From Ichthyophthirius multifiliis (taxonomy: Eukaryota; Ciliophora; Oligohymenophorea; Hymenostomatida), in NCBI RefSeq assembly GCF_000220395.1, contig NW_004086284.1:1-53185 (forward strand): 53,185 bases of DNA. Direction: 5' to 3'. Of this stretch, positions 21,253 through 33,890 are shown one piece after another. The notes beneath the pieces are model-generated. The model was not told where the DNA came from and made no database searches. It saw only the letters and a program-made list of their open reading frames with translations. Numbering within the stretch: position 1 is the first letter of the stretch; each line of letters begins with the position of its first letter. A program made the position numbers and the translations under genes.

Positions 21253-22280
21253 TATAATTTTATTCTTACATAATAAGCATCTTAAAACAAAATTTTTATT
21301 AATTTTTGATAAATTGTTTTATTAAATAATAGTCTTTATTAAATAATAGGAAATATATTTTTTTTCAGAAATAATTTACTTTTTTAATAATTTATAATAT
21401 ATAATTCAATTATTTAAATAAACTCATTAATCATAATTTAATTAAGCTTATACAATTTATTTAATTTAAATTGAATTTATGAATTTTAAATTTACAAATT
21501 TAATGTAAAACATAAAGACATTATTATTATTATATTATTTTTATTATTTTAAAATCGATTTTTTATAGGTTTATTTATATTATTAGTTTTAGTTTTATTA
21601 TTTGCTTTATTATAATAAATTTATAATTAATTCAATTATTATTATAATAAAACTACAAACTGTAATTTACTAATTATAAATTTAAACTATAATATACCTA
21701 ACTATTAATTAATAATAAATAACACATTTAATAAATATTTTAAATAATTTTTTTAATCATTTATATCAATATTTTTTATTTTTATTATTATTACTTGATT
21801 TTCTAAACAATATTTATATATTTTTATTATGAATAATCAATTATTTATTAGATATATTTGTTTATTTTAGATAAAGTTAGGTTAATCGGTCATAATTCTA
21901 AGGTAAAATATTTCTTTTTATTAATTTTTTAGGTATAAGAAAATAATATTATTAAAATCAAATAAAATAAAAAAATATTATTGTATTTTATATTTTTGTA
22001 TTTTTATACTTTGTAAATATTCTATTTCTATTTTTATTTAAAAAATAATCTTCTTAATATTGAATATAAAAATTTTAAATAAATATATATATATATTAAT
22101 ATTTATATAATTATATTTATATATATATATATTTATATTTATTTTATATTTATAAATATATATATAATATTTTTTTTTTTTAAATATAAATTTTTATATC
22201 ATTTATTTATTTAAAATAAATCATAAATATATTATTTTTCTAATTAATATAGATAAAATATATATTTAAATAAATGAATT
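21070..22280. other. Gene-poor region with one orphan exon-like island
   Basis: Mostly AT-rich simple sequence. At 21871-21902 a 32-base island of normal composition sits exactly between an acceptor-like TTTATTTTAG and a donor-like GTAAAA. No partner exon is evident. Confidence 0.45.
21194..21252. repeat. (TTA)n microsatellite, non-coding
   Basis: About 19 uninterrupted TTA units in a region with no gene. Confidence 0.9.
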
Positions 22281-23596
22281 TCATTTTTATTCTGTATTTT
22301 GTTATTTTTGTTTGATTTTCTCTTCTACTATTTATTGTTTTACTAATTCCAATATTTTATCAACCCCTTTATCTTTCATTAATTTACATAATTTTAAGCC
22401 TATTTCTTAATCATTAATATTTCCTTCGATTTCTTTTAAAAAAGACAAAATAAAATAAATTTAAATAAAAAAAACCATCTTTTATAGTATAAGTAGCATT
22501 ATTATCCCAAACTTATCCTTTTAAAAGTAATTTTTCGCCATTTAACTCGCTATAAACAGCAATAGGTAATTTACATCCCTTTTTTTATTTAAAAATAATA
22601 ATAAAAAAAATAAGATTTACACCTTCTAAACTATTCAAAAATTATCTTTCGGCTTCTACTCTTATTTATGCTTCTCTATTATTTATATATTGTAACATTT
22701 TTATTGATAAAATATCATCTTTTCTGCATTATATGCCTAATGCTGCTTATCCAGGAGCATAAAAATATTCTTTTTCGTCCAAAACTTAAGTTATTTTATC
22801 TGTCCAACCTAATCTTTCTACTCCTGCATATGCTAATATTATAGCATTATATTAACCTGTTTTTAACTTGTTTAATCTTGTGTTCAAATTTCCTCTTATG
22901 TTCTCAAATTTCAAATGAGGAAAACGATACTTTAGAGAATTCACTCTTCTCAGTGATGATGTTCCTATTATACTTCCTTCTGGTAATGTTTATAAGGTTT
23001 TTTCTGAATTTTTTTCAGAAATAATTACTATATCGCTTCTTTTTTTTCTATTATTTATTTATATTTATTTTAAGTATTAAAATTTTTACAAATGTGGAAC
23101 TGCTCCAATATATAGTTTTTCGTCTATTATTGTTGGAAGATCTTTTAATGAATGAACTGCTATATCCGCATTATTATTTATTCTTTTTTTAATTTTTTTT
23201 TATTTGTTATTTTTTTTATTTATTTTTGTTTGTTTATTTGTTTTTTTTTACAATTCATTCTCAACTTATTTTGTAAATAGACCTACACCTCCTATTTAAT
23301 ATAATGGGTCCTTTAAATTATAATCACCTTTTTTTTAATGTAAAAGGTTATAAATATTTAAAATGTATACCTTCTGCATTAGAAACTTAAACTAATTGGA
23401 AATTTTCTTTTTTTAAATTTAATTCTTTTATTGTTAATAACATATCTAATACCTTTTAAATTGTAATTTTTTTTAATTAAATGATTTATTTTAAAAATAT
23501 AAAAACTTCATGTGTTTAAGTCAATGCTAATTATGAATTTCTTGTAGCTATTTTAAAAATACGATTTTATATTTAATATTAAATAAATGTATCCAT
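22281..23596 (-). CDS. HMBS: Porphobilinogen deaminase (hydroxymethylbilane synthase)
   Basis: Starts at ATG 23596 (MDTFIQ...[17 protein letters not shown]), which holds the invariant R-x-S-x-L-A-L-x-Q motif of domain 1. Across roughly eight exons come [14 protein letters not shown], the [13 protein letters not shown] block, [34 protein letters not shown] and the loop [13 protein letters not shown]. The cysteine of that loop carries the dipyrromethane cofactor. The protein ends NTEQK at TGA 22283-22281. The enzyme condenses four porphobilinogen molecules into hydroxymethylbilane, the third step of haem synthesis, in the cytosol. All key residues I can check are present. Introns are about 40-75 nt; one splits the LP/GAVPHL region (about 23042-23085) and one lies directly before the cofactor loop (about 22583-22620). 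The TBC gene lies upstream on the same strand, 382 bases away. Confidence 0.95.
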
Positions 23597-23977
23597 TTTT
23601 ATATTTAAAAGCTATTTATTTATTTATTTTTATAAATATAATAATAAACTTATTTTAATAAATATTTTTATAAAAAATGAAAAATTTTTGTTAAATAAAT
23701 ATATCATATATATATATATTTATATATATTTATATATTTATATATATTTGTATACATTTAAATATATTTTTATATATTAATATATATTTATTTTTTATAT
23801 TAATAATTATAATTTTTTTATATTTTTTCAAAATTTTAACAATAAAAGATTGTATAATAATCTTTAAATTAAATATACGAAAATTATGTAAAATTAAAAA
23901 TAAAATAAATATATATATATATAAATAACATATAAATATTTGAAATAAATAATTTATATAAATACTAAATAATATAT

Positions 23978-25650
23978 TCACTATTAAACTTATATTGTTG
24001 TATACTTAGTAACATTTAATCTAAAATCTTTTATTGATTGCTATGCTTTTAAATCTTCTTTAAATATATTATTACATGTTTTCATTAAATCTTCTTTTAA
24101 GAATTTTTTTAATTTCTATTAATTAATTTATTTATTTAAAAAAATAAAAAATAATGTTATTTACGTGAGCTTCTTATATACTCAAAATTTAATGTTCACA
24201 TACTTTTATCATATTAAGAAATACTGAAAACATTAATTCTTCTCCTTAAAATAAAAACATATCTAATATTCTTTTTGCAAATGTTTTTGGTGTATTATAT
24301 TGCATTAGAGTACAAAATTCTTAAGTAAATAGTAAAATATAATCCAACTTATTTGAATTTATGAACAAAATTAAAACAAAAAAATAAAAATATAATAATG
24401 TACTTCGAAACCAATTATATGTTCATGTATTTTTGATAAATTTTATTCCATTTTCTTTTTAAATTTATTCAAAATTTCATAGAGACCAGGCTGGCCGTCT
24501 AAAAAAAGTACTCTCCATTATTTTTCATACATAATATAATAGAAAATCCAAAAAGCTATTCTTTCATAAGTGGAATCTAGGAAATATATATCAGGGAATT
24601 CCTTATCGTTTTCTGGATGTAAATGCATTAAAATAGCTTTAACAATAAAAGACATGCCTTAAATATATCCAACTTCTTTATCATATTAAGCATAAGCTCT
24701 CAAAATATTGAAAGATTTCGAATAAATATCTTATTACTTATTTTTTTTTATTTTTAATTTAATTTATAAAAAAAATCTATTTATTAATATTACTTATTAT
24801 TATCTAATTTTATCATTTTTATATTAGTTAAAATTAAAAATCCTATCTAAGTCTTATTTAATAAATTTATCATTTTTAGAAGGTTTTTTAAAAAATTATG
24901 GAGGAATTTATTTTCCAAATGTATTTTCTAAAAAATCTACTTGACAAAAAATTGGCCATAATTTTCTTCTTCTGTTAAAATAATTTAAATATATATATTT
25001 ATAATTAAAAATTTGAAATATAAATATTATATATATTTATATTAAAAAAAAAAAAAATTAAAAAAAAAAAAATACATATCGAAAGTTATTCCTATTAATA
25101 GAGAATAATAAACATTTTTATTTTATTAAGGTTCTGTTTTTTTGTTTTAAAATATAATCTCCCATTATGATTTTGTTAATTCTTTTATTTACCCTTCATC
25201 TTCTCCATTTAATTCTTCCAAAATTGCGAATTCAGAAAATTCATCTTCAATTAAAAGTATTTTTTTACAAACTATTTTTTCGTCAAGACTTTTATTAAAA
25301 ACTTACCAACTATCTTTTCGTCGGCGATTATTTTCTTTCATATTTATTTGCTAATGATTTTAAAATGAGTTTATTATTACATTTTAGTCAAAAGAATCAT
25401 CATGTTCGTTTATTTAAATGTTTATTTCTGGCTATTAATTAATATTATTAGAACAACTATTTATATTATTATTATGATTTTAAACTTAATTATATACTTC
25501 ATCTGTCCCAAAGCTTATATTTAAAATATCTTATGTGTACTTTTTATTGTATTTTTGATTATAAGTCTTATTTTTTTCGCTACTTTAAAATTAACGTTTT
25601 ATTCCTGAAATCATATTTATTAAAATTTTAGTTATCATAACTTTATCCAT
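23978..25650 (-). CDS. TBC-domain Rab GTPase-activating protein
   Basis: Starts at ATG 25650 (MDKVMITKILINMISGIKRQ) and ends at TGA 23980-23978. An Asn/Gln-rich N-terminal region of about 200 residues precedes the TBC domain. The domain begins SLLIGITFDMRRKLWPIFC. The catalytic arginine motif I-x-x-D-x-x-R is seen in FIKQDLDRIF, and the glutamine-finger motif Y-x-Q in NILRAYAQYDKEVGYIQGMS. Further domain parts are AFWIFYYIMYEKQW, LFLDGQPGLYE and the C-terminal CTLMQYNTPKTFAKRILD. Both catalytic fingers are intact, so it should stimulate GTP hydrolysis by a Rab protein and control membrane traffic. The Rab target cannot be told. At least four introns interrupt it, including a long TA/T-rich one near 24960-25090. 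Confidence 0.88.
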
Positions 25651-26399
25651 TTTATTATGAAATCATATTAATTTTTTTTTATTTAATTTTTTGTTTCAAT
25701 CTAATTTATTAATAGAAGAAATAATAATATAAAAAAAAATATATATATATATTAATATTATTTTTTTTTTTATATATAAAAATAAGAATATTAACATTAT
25801 TTATTTTCCTTTTCCTTATATATTTATTAATTTTTAAATTTGATTATTTTTTTATTTTTTTAATAGAAAGAAATAGAAAAAAAGTTATTTATTTAATAAA
25901 TAATTTATAAGATAATAAATTATATTAATACTTGAAATTTATTTATATATTTTACTATTAGATATAGATATTATTTAGTAAATTAATTTTATATTATTTA
26001 TTTATTGAAATTTTATTTTATTTATTGATATATTGTTTTTAAATTTAAATTATTTTCATAAATAATTTAAGATTTTTAATAAATTCAAAAACAAAATTAT
26101 ATTATGTATTATAATTATATATTTAACAATTATATCTATATAAAATAAAACAGTTTAAAATTTATAAATTTTATAATTAATTTAAATCTAATTTAAATAA
26201 TATTTTATATTAATAAAAAATTAATTTAATATAAAAATAAAAATTCAAAAATAATAATATTTATATTATAATATTATATATTAATATATATCATATTTTT
26301 TATTTATATTTTTAAAATATTTATTTATTTTCTTTTTTATCAACTATAATATTAATATGTACCCTAATTTATATTTTTTTTATTTAGGCATTTTTTTTT
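25651..26399. other. Gene-free AT-rich region
   Basis: Upstream of the TBC gene. Only simple sequence is seen. Confidence 0.5.
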
Positions 26400-27830
26400 A
26401 ATTTTAGCCTTTTGATAATTAGAAAATTGAAGGTAAGATTATTTTTTAATCAACTAAGGCTTTTTATAAAACTTTAGAAAAAATATCCAAAATAAAACTT
26501 TTTGAGGTAATTTAAAATTTGGAAGAGTTTGGGTTTGGAGGCCTTAATAAATGATTTAAAAAGATTATAAAATATTCACTTATAGATATAGAAATAATAA
26601 ATTTTATAATGAATCAAGTTATAGAAAACAATAAAAAAAAAATATAAAATTTGAAATAATATTTAGTCTTAAAAATATATTATATAACATAATTATATAT
26701 AAGAATAATATTTTTTATAGTATTTATTATATATTTATTTTTATATTAAATAAATTATTTTATAATTTTTATATGTAATTAATATATTTTTCTTATCATC
26801 TTTCCTTTTTTTATTTTTGTTATTTTTTGAAATTTCTTGAAAGTTTACTACATTTATTTTAATTTTAAAATTATATTTTTAATTGGGAATAAATTAATTT
26901 ATTTACTCATAATTATATAAATAATTTTATTATTATTTTTAATACAAAAATAAAATAGTTTAAAATTATATAAAGTTTTAAATGCAATATTTACTTAAAA
27001 ATTATAAATAATAATAAATATAATTATATATAAATAATATATATTTTAATTTTTTTACTTATTTAAATAAATCTATTTTTTCTTAAGGCCTATCAAATTA
27101 TATATATTTAATAAATTTAATATAAATTTTAAGAAAAATTCAGTTAAGTAGAATTATTTAGATTCCTAAAAAATATATCTTTTAAATTGAACAAAACAAA
27201 AAAATAAAAGGGTTAAATAAAATTAATTAATATATTTTAAAATACGTAAAATCACTATTACTAGGTCTTTCTTAGCAAGATTATTATAATTCTTTAAATT
27301 ATTAATTATATATTTATTTCTTTTAAAATATACATATATCAATGAATGAGTTTATGTAGTGTAACTTAATTTTCCATAAAAATAATAAATAATTGAAAAT
27401 AGCGAAATTAAATAATCTGGTTAATCATTTATATTAATTTAATTAAAATAAGAATTTTATCTTATCTTAATTGAATTTTAATTTTTCTTAAAATTAATAT
27501 ATATTTCTTATTTTTATTTGTAATTTTATGTTTCAATTTATAAAATATTATTGTCAATATATTTAATTATTTTTAAGATATTCGGAATACTTTAACTAAT
27601 AGGGATGAATAAAAATAATTTGAAATAATTAAAGCATTAAATAATACAAGGATGAAATAATTTTAAACTTCCTTCTAAAAAAAATATATTGATAAATATT
27701 ATAGTAATAATGAGACAGGGTATATAATTTAGAAAGATTTATAAATTCAATTTTAGGTTTACAAATTTAATTTTTTAGCTTAAAAAGTTTATTTTTCAAA
27801 AAGTAATTATTATTAATTTATAAAATGATG
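26400..27830 (+). pseudogene. Orphan coding-like fragments, possible decayed or multi-exon gene of unknown family
   Basis: Three plus-strand islands have protein-like composition in an otherwise empty 2.5 kb. (i) About 26400-26553 reads PFDNQKIEGKIIFQSTKAFY and ends NLEEFGFGGLNK at a TGA. (ii) About 27140-27310 contains KINQYILKYVKSLLLGLSQQ. (iii) About 27577-27827 reads DIRNTLTNRDEQKQFEIIKA and ends SNYYQFIK at a TGA. A possible short first exon, MNEFMQCNLIFHKNNKQ, lies at 27347 before island (iii). The islands end in separate stop codons and cannot be joined convincingly, which suggests gene remnants or small unrelated exons. No family is recognised. Confidence 0.35.
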
Positions 27831-28164
27831 TATAATTTAAGGAAAATCTAAATAAATTTTGAAGTCTTAGTTTTTTTTCGGCGTAAAAAGACATTTAAAT
27901 TAAATTTCATTAAGTGATTAAAACTTTATTTATTTAAATATATAAATAAAAAATACTTACCTTTATAAAAAATAATGATAAATCATAATAAATAACATTT
28001 TGATAATAATAAGATATATAAAAAGTAAAAAAATAATAATAAAGTAGATTATGATTTTATTTTAAAATCAAATTCAAAAAAAAATATATAACAAAAATTG
28101 TTTTTTAATTTATAATATTAGATTAAAAAATAAAAGAGTAAAAGTAACAAAAACAACAAGAATT

Positions 28165-30337
28165 ATGAAAATAATTTTCATTTTATTTATATTTCATTTT
28201 TTTGTTAAAACTAAATTTACTTAATAAAAACATTCTTTTCATAATTTTAATCTTTCTTAATAATTAACAACTGAATATTTATAATAATAATCAGTTAAAC
28301 TTTCTATTATAAAAAGTGAAAATTCTAAATATTAAATAGTACAATATTAAGAAAATGATAAAAGCAATGTATGTGCATCTATTTAGTATGAAAGAAAATT
28401 AAATTAAACAGGGTAAAAAATTAAATATTTTAAATATACTATATTATAATAAATATATTATATTATTTTTTTAATTTTAATAAAGTTGGGATTAATTATA
28501 CATTGTAACAAATAAATATTTTTCTGATAAATAATAAATGGTTTGTGCAGGTATATTAGAAGGGTTAGTATCAAAATAAGAAATAGATAATTTTAAAACA
28601 AATACTTAAAAAACTAATAATGTAAATATGTAAGAATTCAAAGAATTTTTTGACACAATTCAGAAAAATATGCATGAGAAGTTTAGTTAGATTCGTCATA
28701 TGAAAGATAAAGAAGAATAGTAATTTTGGAAAGCAGTAAATCAAATAAAAAAATTAAAATAAAAATAAAAATAAAAAAATTAGGCTTAACTCTATCAACT
28801 ATAATTAGAAGGTATCATGTACGGATATAATTTATTATCATAAGAAAATAAGCTTAGTATATAAGAACTTCTCTTAATGAATTCTGACGGATAAGTGTCA
28901 GAAATAGAAGATTTAATAAAAATAAGAAAATAAAGTTCAATTAAAAATTTATATAACTTATAATCAGTTAAATTAAAGAAAGTATTATAAAGTGAGGAAA
29001 AACATAAATAATGGTTTAAAATTTATTCAAAATAAAGATGTTCTGTATTTTTTAAATTACTTACTACTGAAGATAACAAACTTTAGAATATTATAGGTGC
29101 CCATTCTACTTGGGAGGGTTATTATGAAATGAACAGAATTTTTAAATTTTATACACTTAATCTCTTTTAATAATAATAAGTTATTTAAATGTCTTCTTAT
29201 CCAGGTTTTCTAAATCATTTATTTATTTTAAATTTTAAATATAAAAAGGTGTTATTACTTCTACTGATGATTATATTATTTTGAAAGATAAAATCTATAT
29301 TACTGAAACTACTATCCCTATTTTAAATGAAGAATAATTTAAAAATATTGAATATGAAAAAATCCTAATGCACGATTTTATTAGAGTTTAAGCTTCCTTA
29401 ATATTAGCGAAAAATGGTGTAAAATATTTATATTTTTTTCATTTTAATAAAAATAAAAGAGTAATTGGGTATAACTAATGAAAAAATACGGTTAATAATA
29501 ACTTTACTGCTCTTAATGGATGATTTTAGACTTATAATAATTGAAAAAAAACGAATAAATTGAGTAAAATACTTTTATTGTTTTTGAATAGATTTTAAAT
29601 TTAAGTTATTATGAAGATATGACTAAATTTTTGATTAAAAAAACATACTTCTCATCATTTAATAACCCTTATTTTTAAAAAACTAGGGATTTCACAGGTT
29701 ATAGTTAATCTGAAAAATATAATGAATTACTAAAATTTAAATAAGACCCTCGTTATTTAATTTTTAAATACTTTTAAAAAAGAATTAATACTGTTAGTGA
29801 TCTTTAATGGCTAATGTAACATAATGCTTATGAAAAAAATCATGAATAAGATGAGCCTGTATTTAATACTGGAGGTATTTTATTTAATTTGTAAAAGAAA
29901 AAAAATATTATTTAAATTAATATTTTTAGAAGCTATAGGTTACAGATCTGATATTCTAAAAGGCTCGTATTTTGGGGAAGTAGATAGTAAAGTTTTTGAT
30001 TTGGAATTAATTCAGAAGTTTAATTCATGGGCAATTAGTGGTAATTATATTAATTTTTTATAATAATATTTTATATATATTATAATTTATGGTTAAAATT
30101 TTATAATCAAAGGCAGATAACATAAACATGTATTATTTTTGTTCGCCTTTATTATATAATAAAAATATCAAAAAAAAATATATATAATTTTTTTTTAATT
30201 TTTCTTTATTAGGACCTACTCATTAAGAATAGGATGCATTTGTGTGGTAGGATGAAAATCTTTCTCATTAAGGATTACCTTTAAAATGGAATTTTGAATG
30301 GTAATTAATGAGTTTAGAAAATTAGAAAATAAAATGA
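28165..30337 (+). CDS. Phospholipase B-like (PLBD) secreted/lysosomal hydrolase
   Basis: ATG 28165 opens a signal peptide (MKIIFILFIFHFFV). Motifs of the PLBD/LAMA family follow in order: WDQLYIVTNKYFSDKQQ; VCAGILEGLVSKQEID; the nucleophile region RCSVFFKL; IIGAHSTWEGYYEMNRIFKF; MSSYPG and VITSTDDYIILKD; ITETTIPILN; SNWVQLMKKYG and QWMILDLQ; QDPRYLIFKYF; IGYRSDILKG; and the C-terminal SGPTHQEQDAFVWQDENLSH and GLPLKWNFEW. TGA is at 30335-30337. Introns include 28413-28485, 29205-29248, about 29420-29460, about 29873-29930 and about 30044-30212. Family members are Ntn-hydrolases that cleave themselves to expose an N-terminal cysteine and act in lysosomes or after secretion. The cysteine is present. 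In a phagotrophic or parasitic ciliate this would be a digestive or secreted enzyme, which is an inference. Confidence 0.92.
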
Positions 30338-30483
30338 AAACACTAATATTTATGTTTCTATTAAAATTATTGTTAAGCTTATAATGTTTTCTAATATTAA
30401 ACATTATAATGCATATTGCTTTATTATATATTATTTTATTTTATCGTATATTTTTAGTTAATAATTATTTAAAAGTTTTTATT

Positions 30484-30485
<2 letters not shown>

Positions 30486-30531
<46 letters not shown>
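30486..30531. repeat. (TA)n microsatellite
   Basis: About 23 TA units. Confidence 0.85.
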
Positions 30532-30533
<2 letters not shown>

Positions 30534-30664
30534 TTATTTTTTTTTTCTATCTTTAAAATTATTTTAATTTTAAAGATTTTAATTATTATAATATGAAAAT
30601 TTACTTATTTACCTTTTAATATATTATTAATATTAATCAAAAAAATAATATAAATAAATACAAA

Positions 30665-30685
30665 NNNNNNNNNNNNNNNNNNNNN
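30665..30685. other. Assembly gap (21 N)
   Basis: Twenty-one N characters, immediately followed by a (TA)n tract of about 28 units (30690-30746). The repeat is the likely reason for the gap. Confidence 0.99.
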
Positions 30686-30686
30686 T

Positions 30687-30754
<68 letters not shown>

Positions 30755-31249
30755 ATCAATTAAACTAATTTTAATATAATTAATAAAATCTTAAAAAAAA
30801 TGAAAATATAGAATCAATAATTATCATATAATGAAACAAATTATTTAAAATAATTATTTATAGGTTATATAGTTTATGCAATTTTATTACAAAACATATG
30901 ATAAAAATCTTAATTTATGAAAAATAAAACTAGATTAATATTTTAAATAATTATTAATTTATATTATAAGATACAAATATTTTTAAATTATACTAATATA
31001 ATCTTATAATTTAAAATAGTAAATTAATATATTATTATGTTTTTAATTGCTTTAATGATTTTTTTCTATTAAAATATAATCATATAAAGTTATTAATATT
31101 TAAATCATATTTATATTTTATTTATTTTAAAAATTATTATAATTTAGTATTTTTTTTATTAAATAAATTATTTATTTTTTACTTAAAAATAAATATACAA
31201 TTTATTATAAATATATAATATAAAAAATTTATAATTAATATATTTAATA

Positions 31250-31289
<40 letters not shown>

Positions 31290-31493
31290 TATTAAATATA
31301 TATATGTGAAATCTTTTTCAAAAATTTTCAAATATCCGCTTAAATATTTACCCGCTTTTTTCATTTTTTTTTAATTATTAGTATTTTAAAAAACAAATTA
31401 ATATATCTAAAACATTATTCTAAAAAAAAGGCTTTTTAAATTTCGAATAAATAAATATTTTATAATAATAAAAAAACCTATAAAGAAACAAAA

Positions 31494-31906
31494 ATGTCTA
31501 AAAATTTTGCTATATTATAAATAAAAAAATTACATAAATAAGCTATAATTCCATAAAAAGGAACTTCAGGAGCTGCCGGATATGATTTATGTGCTTGCTA
31601 AGAAACAACCATTCCAGCTAAAGGAAAATAATTAGTTAAAACAGGGCTTTCAATAGCAGTTCCTACAGGAAATTATGCAAGAATAGGTAATATATATAAC
31701 TATATAAAAAGCGTATATATATATATATTTAAACTAAAAAAGCACCAAGATCAGGTCTAGCTTGGAAGAATTTTATTGATGTAGGAGCTGGTGTTATAGA
31801 CGAAGATTATAGAGGAGAAGTAAATGTATTATTATTTAATCATTCTAATGATGATTTTAAGAGTATACATATATTAAATAAATAAGAAAAATAAATATTT
31901 ATATAA

Positions 31907-31970
<64 letters not shown>

Positions 31971-32345
31971 GTAGCTTAAATGATTATTGAAAAAATAACT
32001 CCCACAATAATATAGGAAGTGGAAGAATTAGATGAAACTTTAAGAGGAGAAGGAGGATTTGGGTCTACTGGAGTTTCTTTGAATAAATAAATGGATGATT
32101 TAGATCATTGCACAGTTAATAAAGGAAAAATTAAAAGCTTTGAAAATACGGATATAAATGAAATTGTGTTTATTATTTAGAATTTCTGTAAAGAAAATAA
32201 AATTAGTGATTAACATTGCGAAAATATAATTAAACTAATCAAATAAAATTAAAAAGATGTAATATAAAATATTTAAAAAACATTAATGTAATTCTAAGAA
32301 GATGAAAATCCTATAAAATTAAAAGAACTTATAAATAGCTATTGA
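31494..32345 (+). CDS. DUT: dUTP diphosphatase (trimeric dUTPase) with a C-terminal extension
   Basis: Three exons (31494-31686, 31743-31862, 31972-32345) join in frame to 228 residues. All five dUTPase motifs are present in order: [35 protein letters not shown] and the glycine-rich [10 protein letters not shown]. The enzyme hydrolyses dUTP to dUMP and pyrophosphate, keeping uracil out of DNA and feeding thymidylate synthesis. This is a housekeeping need that may be sharp in so AT-rich a genome. Typical enzymes end just after motif V at about 140-150 residues. Here some 85 further residues follow ([17 protein letters not shown], then Lys/Gln-rich), forming a predicted helical tail of unknown role. 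The second intron (31863-31971) is almost pure TA repeat. TGA is at 32343-32345. Confidence 0.95.
31910..31968. repeat. (TA)n tract within dUTPase intron 2
   Basis: About 29 TA units within the intron. Confidence 0.85.
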
Positions 32346-32908
32346 GTGTATCTGTATTTATATAAAGTTTTAAATAATAAATAATTATAGTTAAACATTT
32401 TATTTAAAAAAAAAAATATAGGTTTAAAATTTATATAAAATAAACATTTCTAGAAATATATATATAAACATATTTATAATATATATTAATATATATAATT
32501 TTATAATATTTATATTTTAGTATTAATAATAATTTTATTATAAAATTATTAGTTTTTTTATTTTATTATTTTTATTTGAATCTTATATATATTAAAAAAA
32601 TAAATTAAAAAATTATTTTTAATAAGATTTGTAAAGATTTTATATTATTTATTATTTTTTTAATATTATATTTTTTATTTAAATAATATATTTCAACATA
32701 ATATATATATAGATAAAATTAATTATATTTATTCTATTTTAATATTGGATATTATATATCGATTTTTTTTTTCTCTTAAAATATATAATAGGTAATTATA
32801 TTAATTATTAATATAAAGAAATTATAAATATTAATATAAATTTTTTTATTTTTTTTTAATACAAACAAAATATAAAATTTAAAAAATAATAAAAATAAAA
32901 TTAAAAAC
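32346..32908. other. Convergent intergenic region
   Basis: AT-rich spacer between two facing genes. Nothing is recognised. Confidence 0.55.
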
Positions 32909-33709
32909 TCATACAATATAAGAATTTTTAATATCAACCGTATTTTCAGTTAAAGAATATAAATATTTAGCAACTTTATTATTTTTGCTAATCTTAACAA
33001 TCATTTATCCTGCAATATCAATTTAATACCCACTTGTATTTTCAAACATTTCAATTTATGAATCTGCATAAGTTTCAATAATTCCAATTAATTTTTATAA
33101 TTCTTAATCAAAAGTACATGTAGATAGTATAACTAAAGAGGGTTTTTTCGGATGAGTTTTTATCAAAAAAATTAAATTACTAATAAAATTATAAATATAC
33201 CCTTTATTTAATACGATATCAAATAAACAAGTTAAATTATCAATAATTATAACTGGGTTTCCTTATTGTTTTTCAACTTAAATTTTTATATAAGTAAACA
33301 TTTTTTAAAAAAAATTTTCTTCTTTTTACTCATTTAAACTTATTTTATATACATTTGAAGGAGGTTCTATCCAACTATTATGTGTTTCTTCTGTAAAAGG
33401 GAGATCTTAAGGTACCCAATCGTTTATATTTTAATATAAATTTATGTATGATAATTATTCCTTTATTATATATTAGTTTAGGTTATGACCTATCTTTTTT
33501 AAACAATTTAAATAATGGGCATATTACTAAGATATTGCTATTAATGTTATACCATCTTATTGTTTGAAATATGATGATATTAATTAGGATATTAAAAAAT
33601 TTGCATTTGTAAATAATGTGTCTTTTATTAATATAAATGTACTTTGGGGCTTTTATTAATCTTCAAATGGAAAATCGTAGTTTAAATCTTTGAGTTTTTA
33701 GAAGAACAT
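32909..33709 (-). CDS. ELP6: Elongator complex subunit Elp6-like protein
   Basis: A single intronless frame of 266 residues from ATG 33709 (MFFQKLKDLNYDFPFED) to TGA 32911-32909. It aligns in outline with Elp6. The N-terminal STFILIKDTLFTNANFLI and ISSYFKQQDGITLIAI correspond to the degenerate P-loop region of the RecA-like fold. ISQQYAHYLNCLKKIG corresponds to the QSFSHY...KLG segment. NPVIIIDNLTCLFDIVL corresponds to the V-L-L-V-D-D-L strand. The end, KVAKYLYSLTENTVDIKNS, corresponds to the final strands. Walker motifs are absent, as expected for Elp6. With Elp4 and Elp5 it forms the ring that releases tRNA from Elongator, which modifies wobble uridines. The call rests on pattern and length, not a database match. 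It is divergent from the Arp gene with only 181 bases between starts. Confidence 0.68.
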
Positions 33710-33890
33710 TTTTTTTTAGTACTATTTTTATCAAATTAGAATTTTTTTATATAAAATAATTATTTTTTATATATTATATTAAATTAAATATTTTATATAT
33801 ATATATATTTTTTCTTAATAAAAAAGAAAGATATATATTTATATATATATTTATTTATTTTTATTTTCTTAAAAAAATTTATAAATAAAA
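33710..33890. promoter_or_regulatory. Short shared divergent promoter region
   Basis: 181 bases separate the two start codons, so both promoters must lie here. It is A/T-only in parts; no defined element is visible. Confidence 0.5.

Larger units (their letters stand above)
30338..31493. other. Intergenic region containing an assembly gap
   Basis: AT-rich, with (TA)n tracts flanking the gap. A short minus-strand frame at 31364-31179 begins MKKAGKYLSGYLKIFEKDFT in normal composition but then runs into translated (TA)n. It could be a first exon of an unseen gene; I could not support more. Confidence 0.5.

Noticed and set aside
23730-23981. Minus-strand frame of 83 residues between the TBC and HMBS genes
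   Set aside because: It is almost entirely Ile/Tyr/Asn/Lys from AT repeats, with no support from composition.
26380-26560. GGGTTTGG-like sequence as possible telomeric or ncRNA signal
   Set aside because: A single occurrence, not a GGGGTT repeat, and it lies in a coding-like frame (EEFGFGGLNK).
29824-30063. Independent 79-residue gene
   Set aside because: It runs across an intron of the PLBD gene. Its second half is the true PLBD exon containing GYRSDILKG.
31179-31364. Small minus-strand frame beginning MKKAGKYLSGYLKIFEKDFT
   Set aside because: The first 20-odd residues look plausible but the rest is translated (TA)n. It could be a first exon; there is not enough to call a gene.
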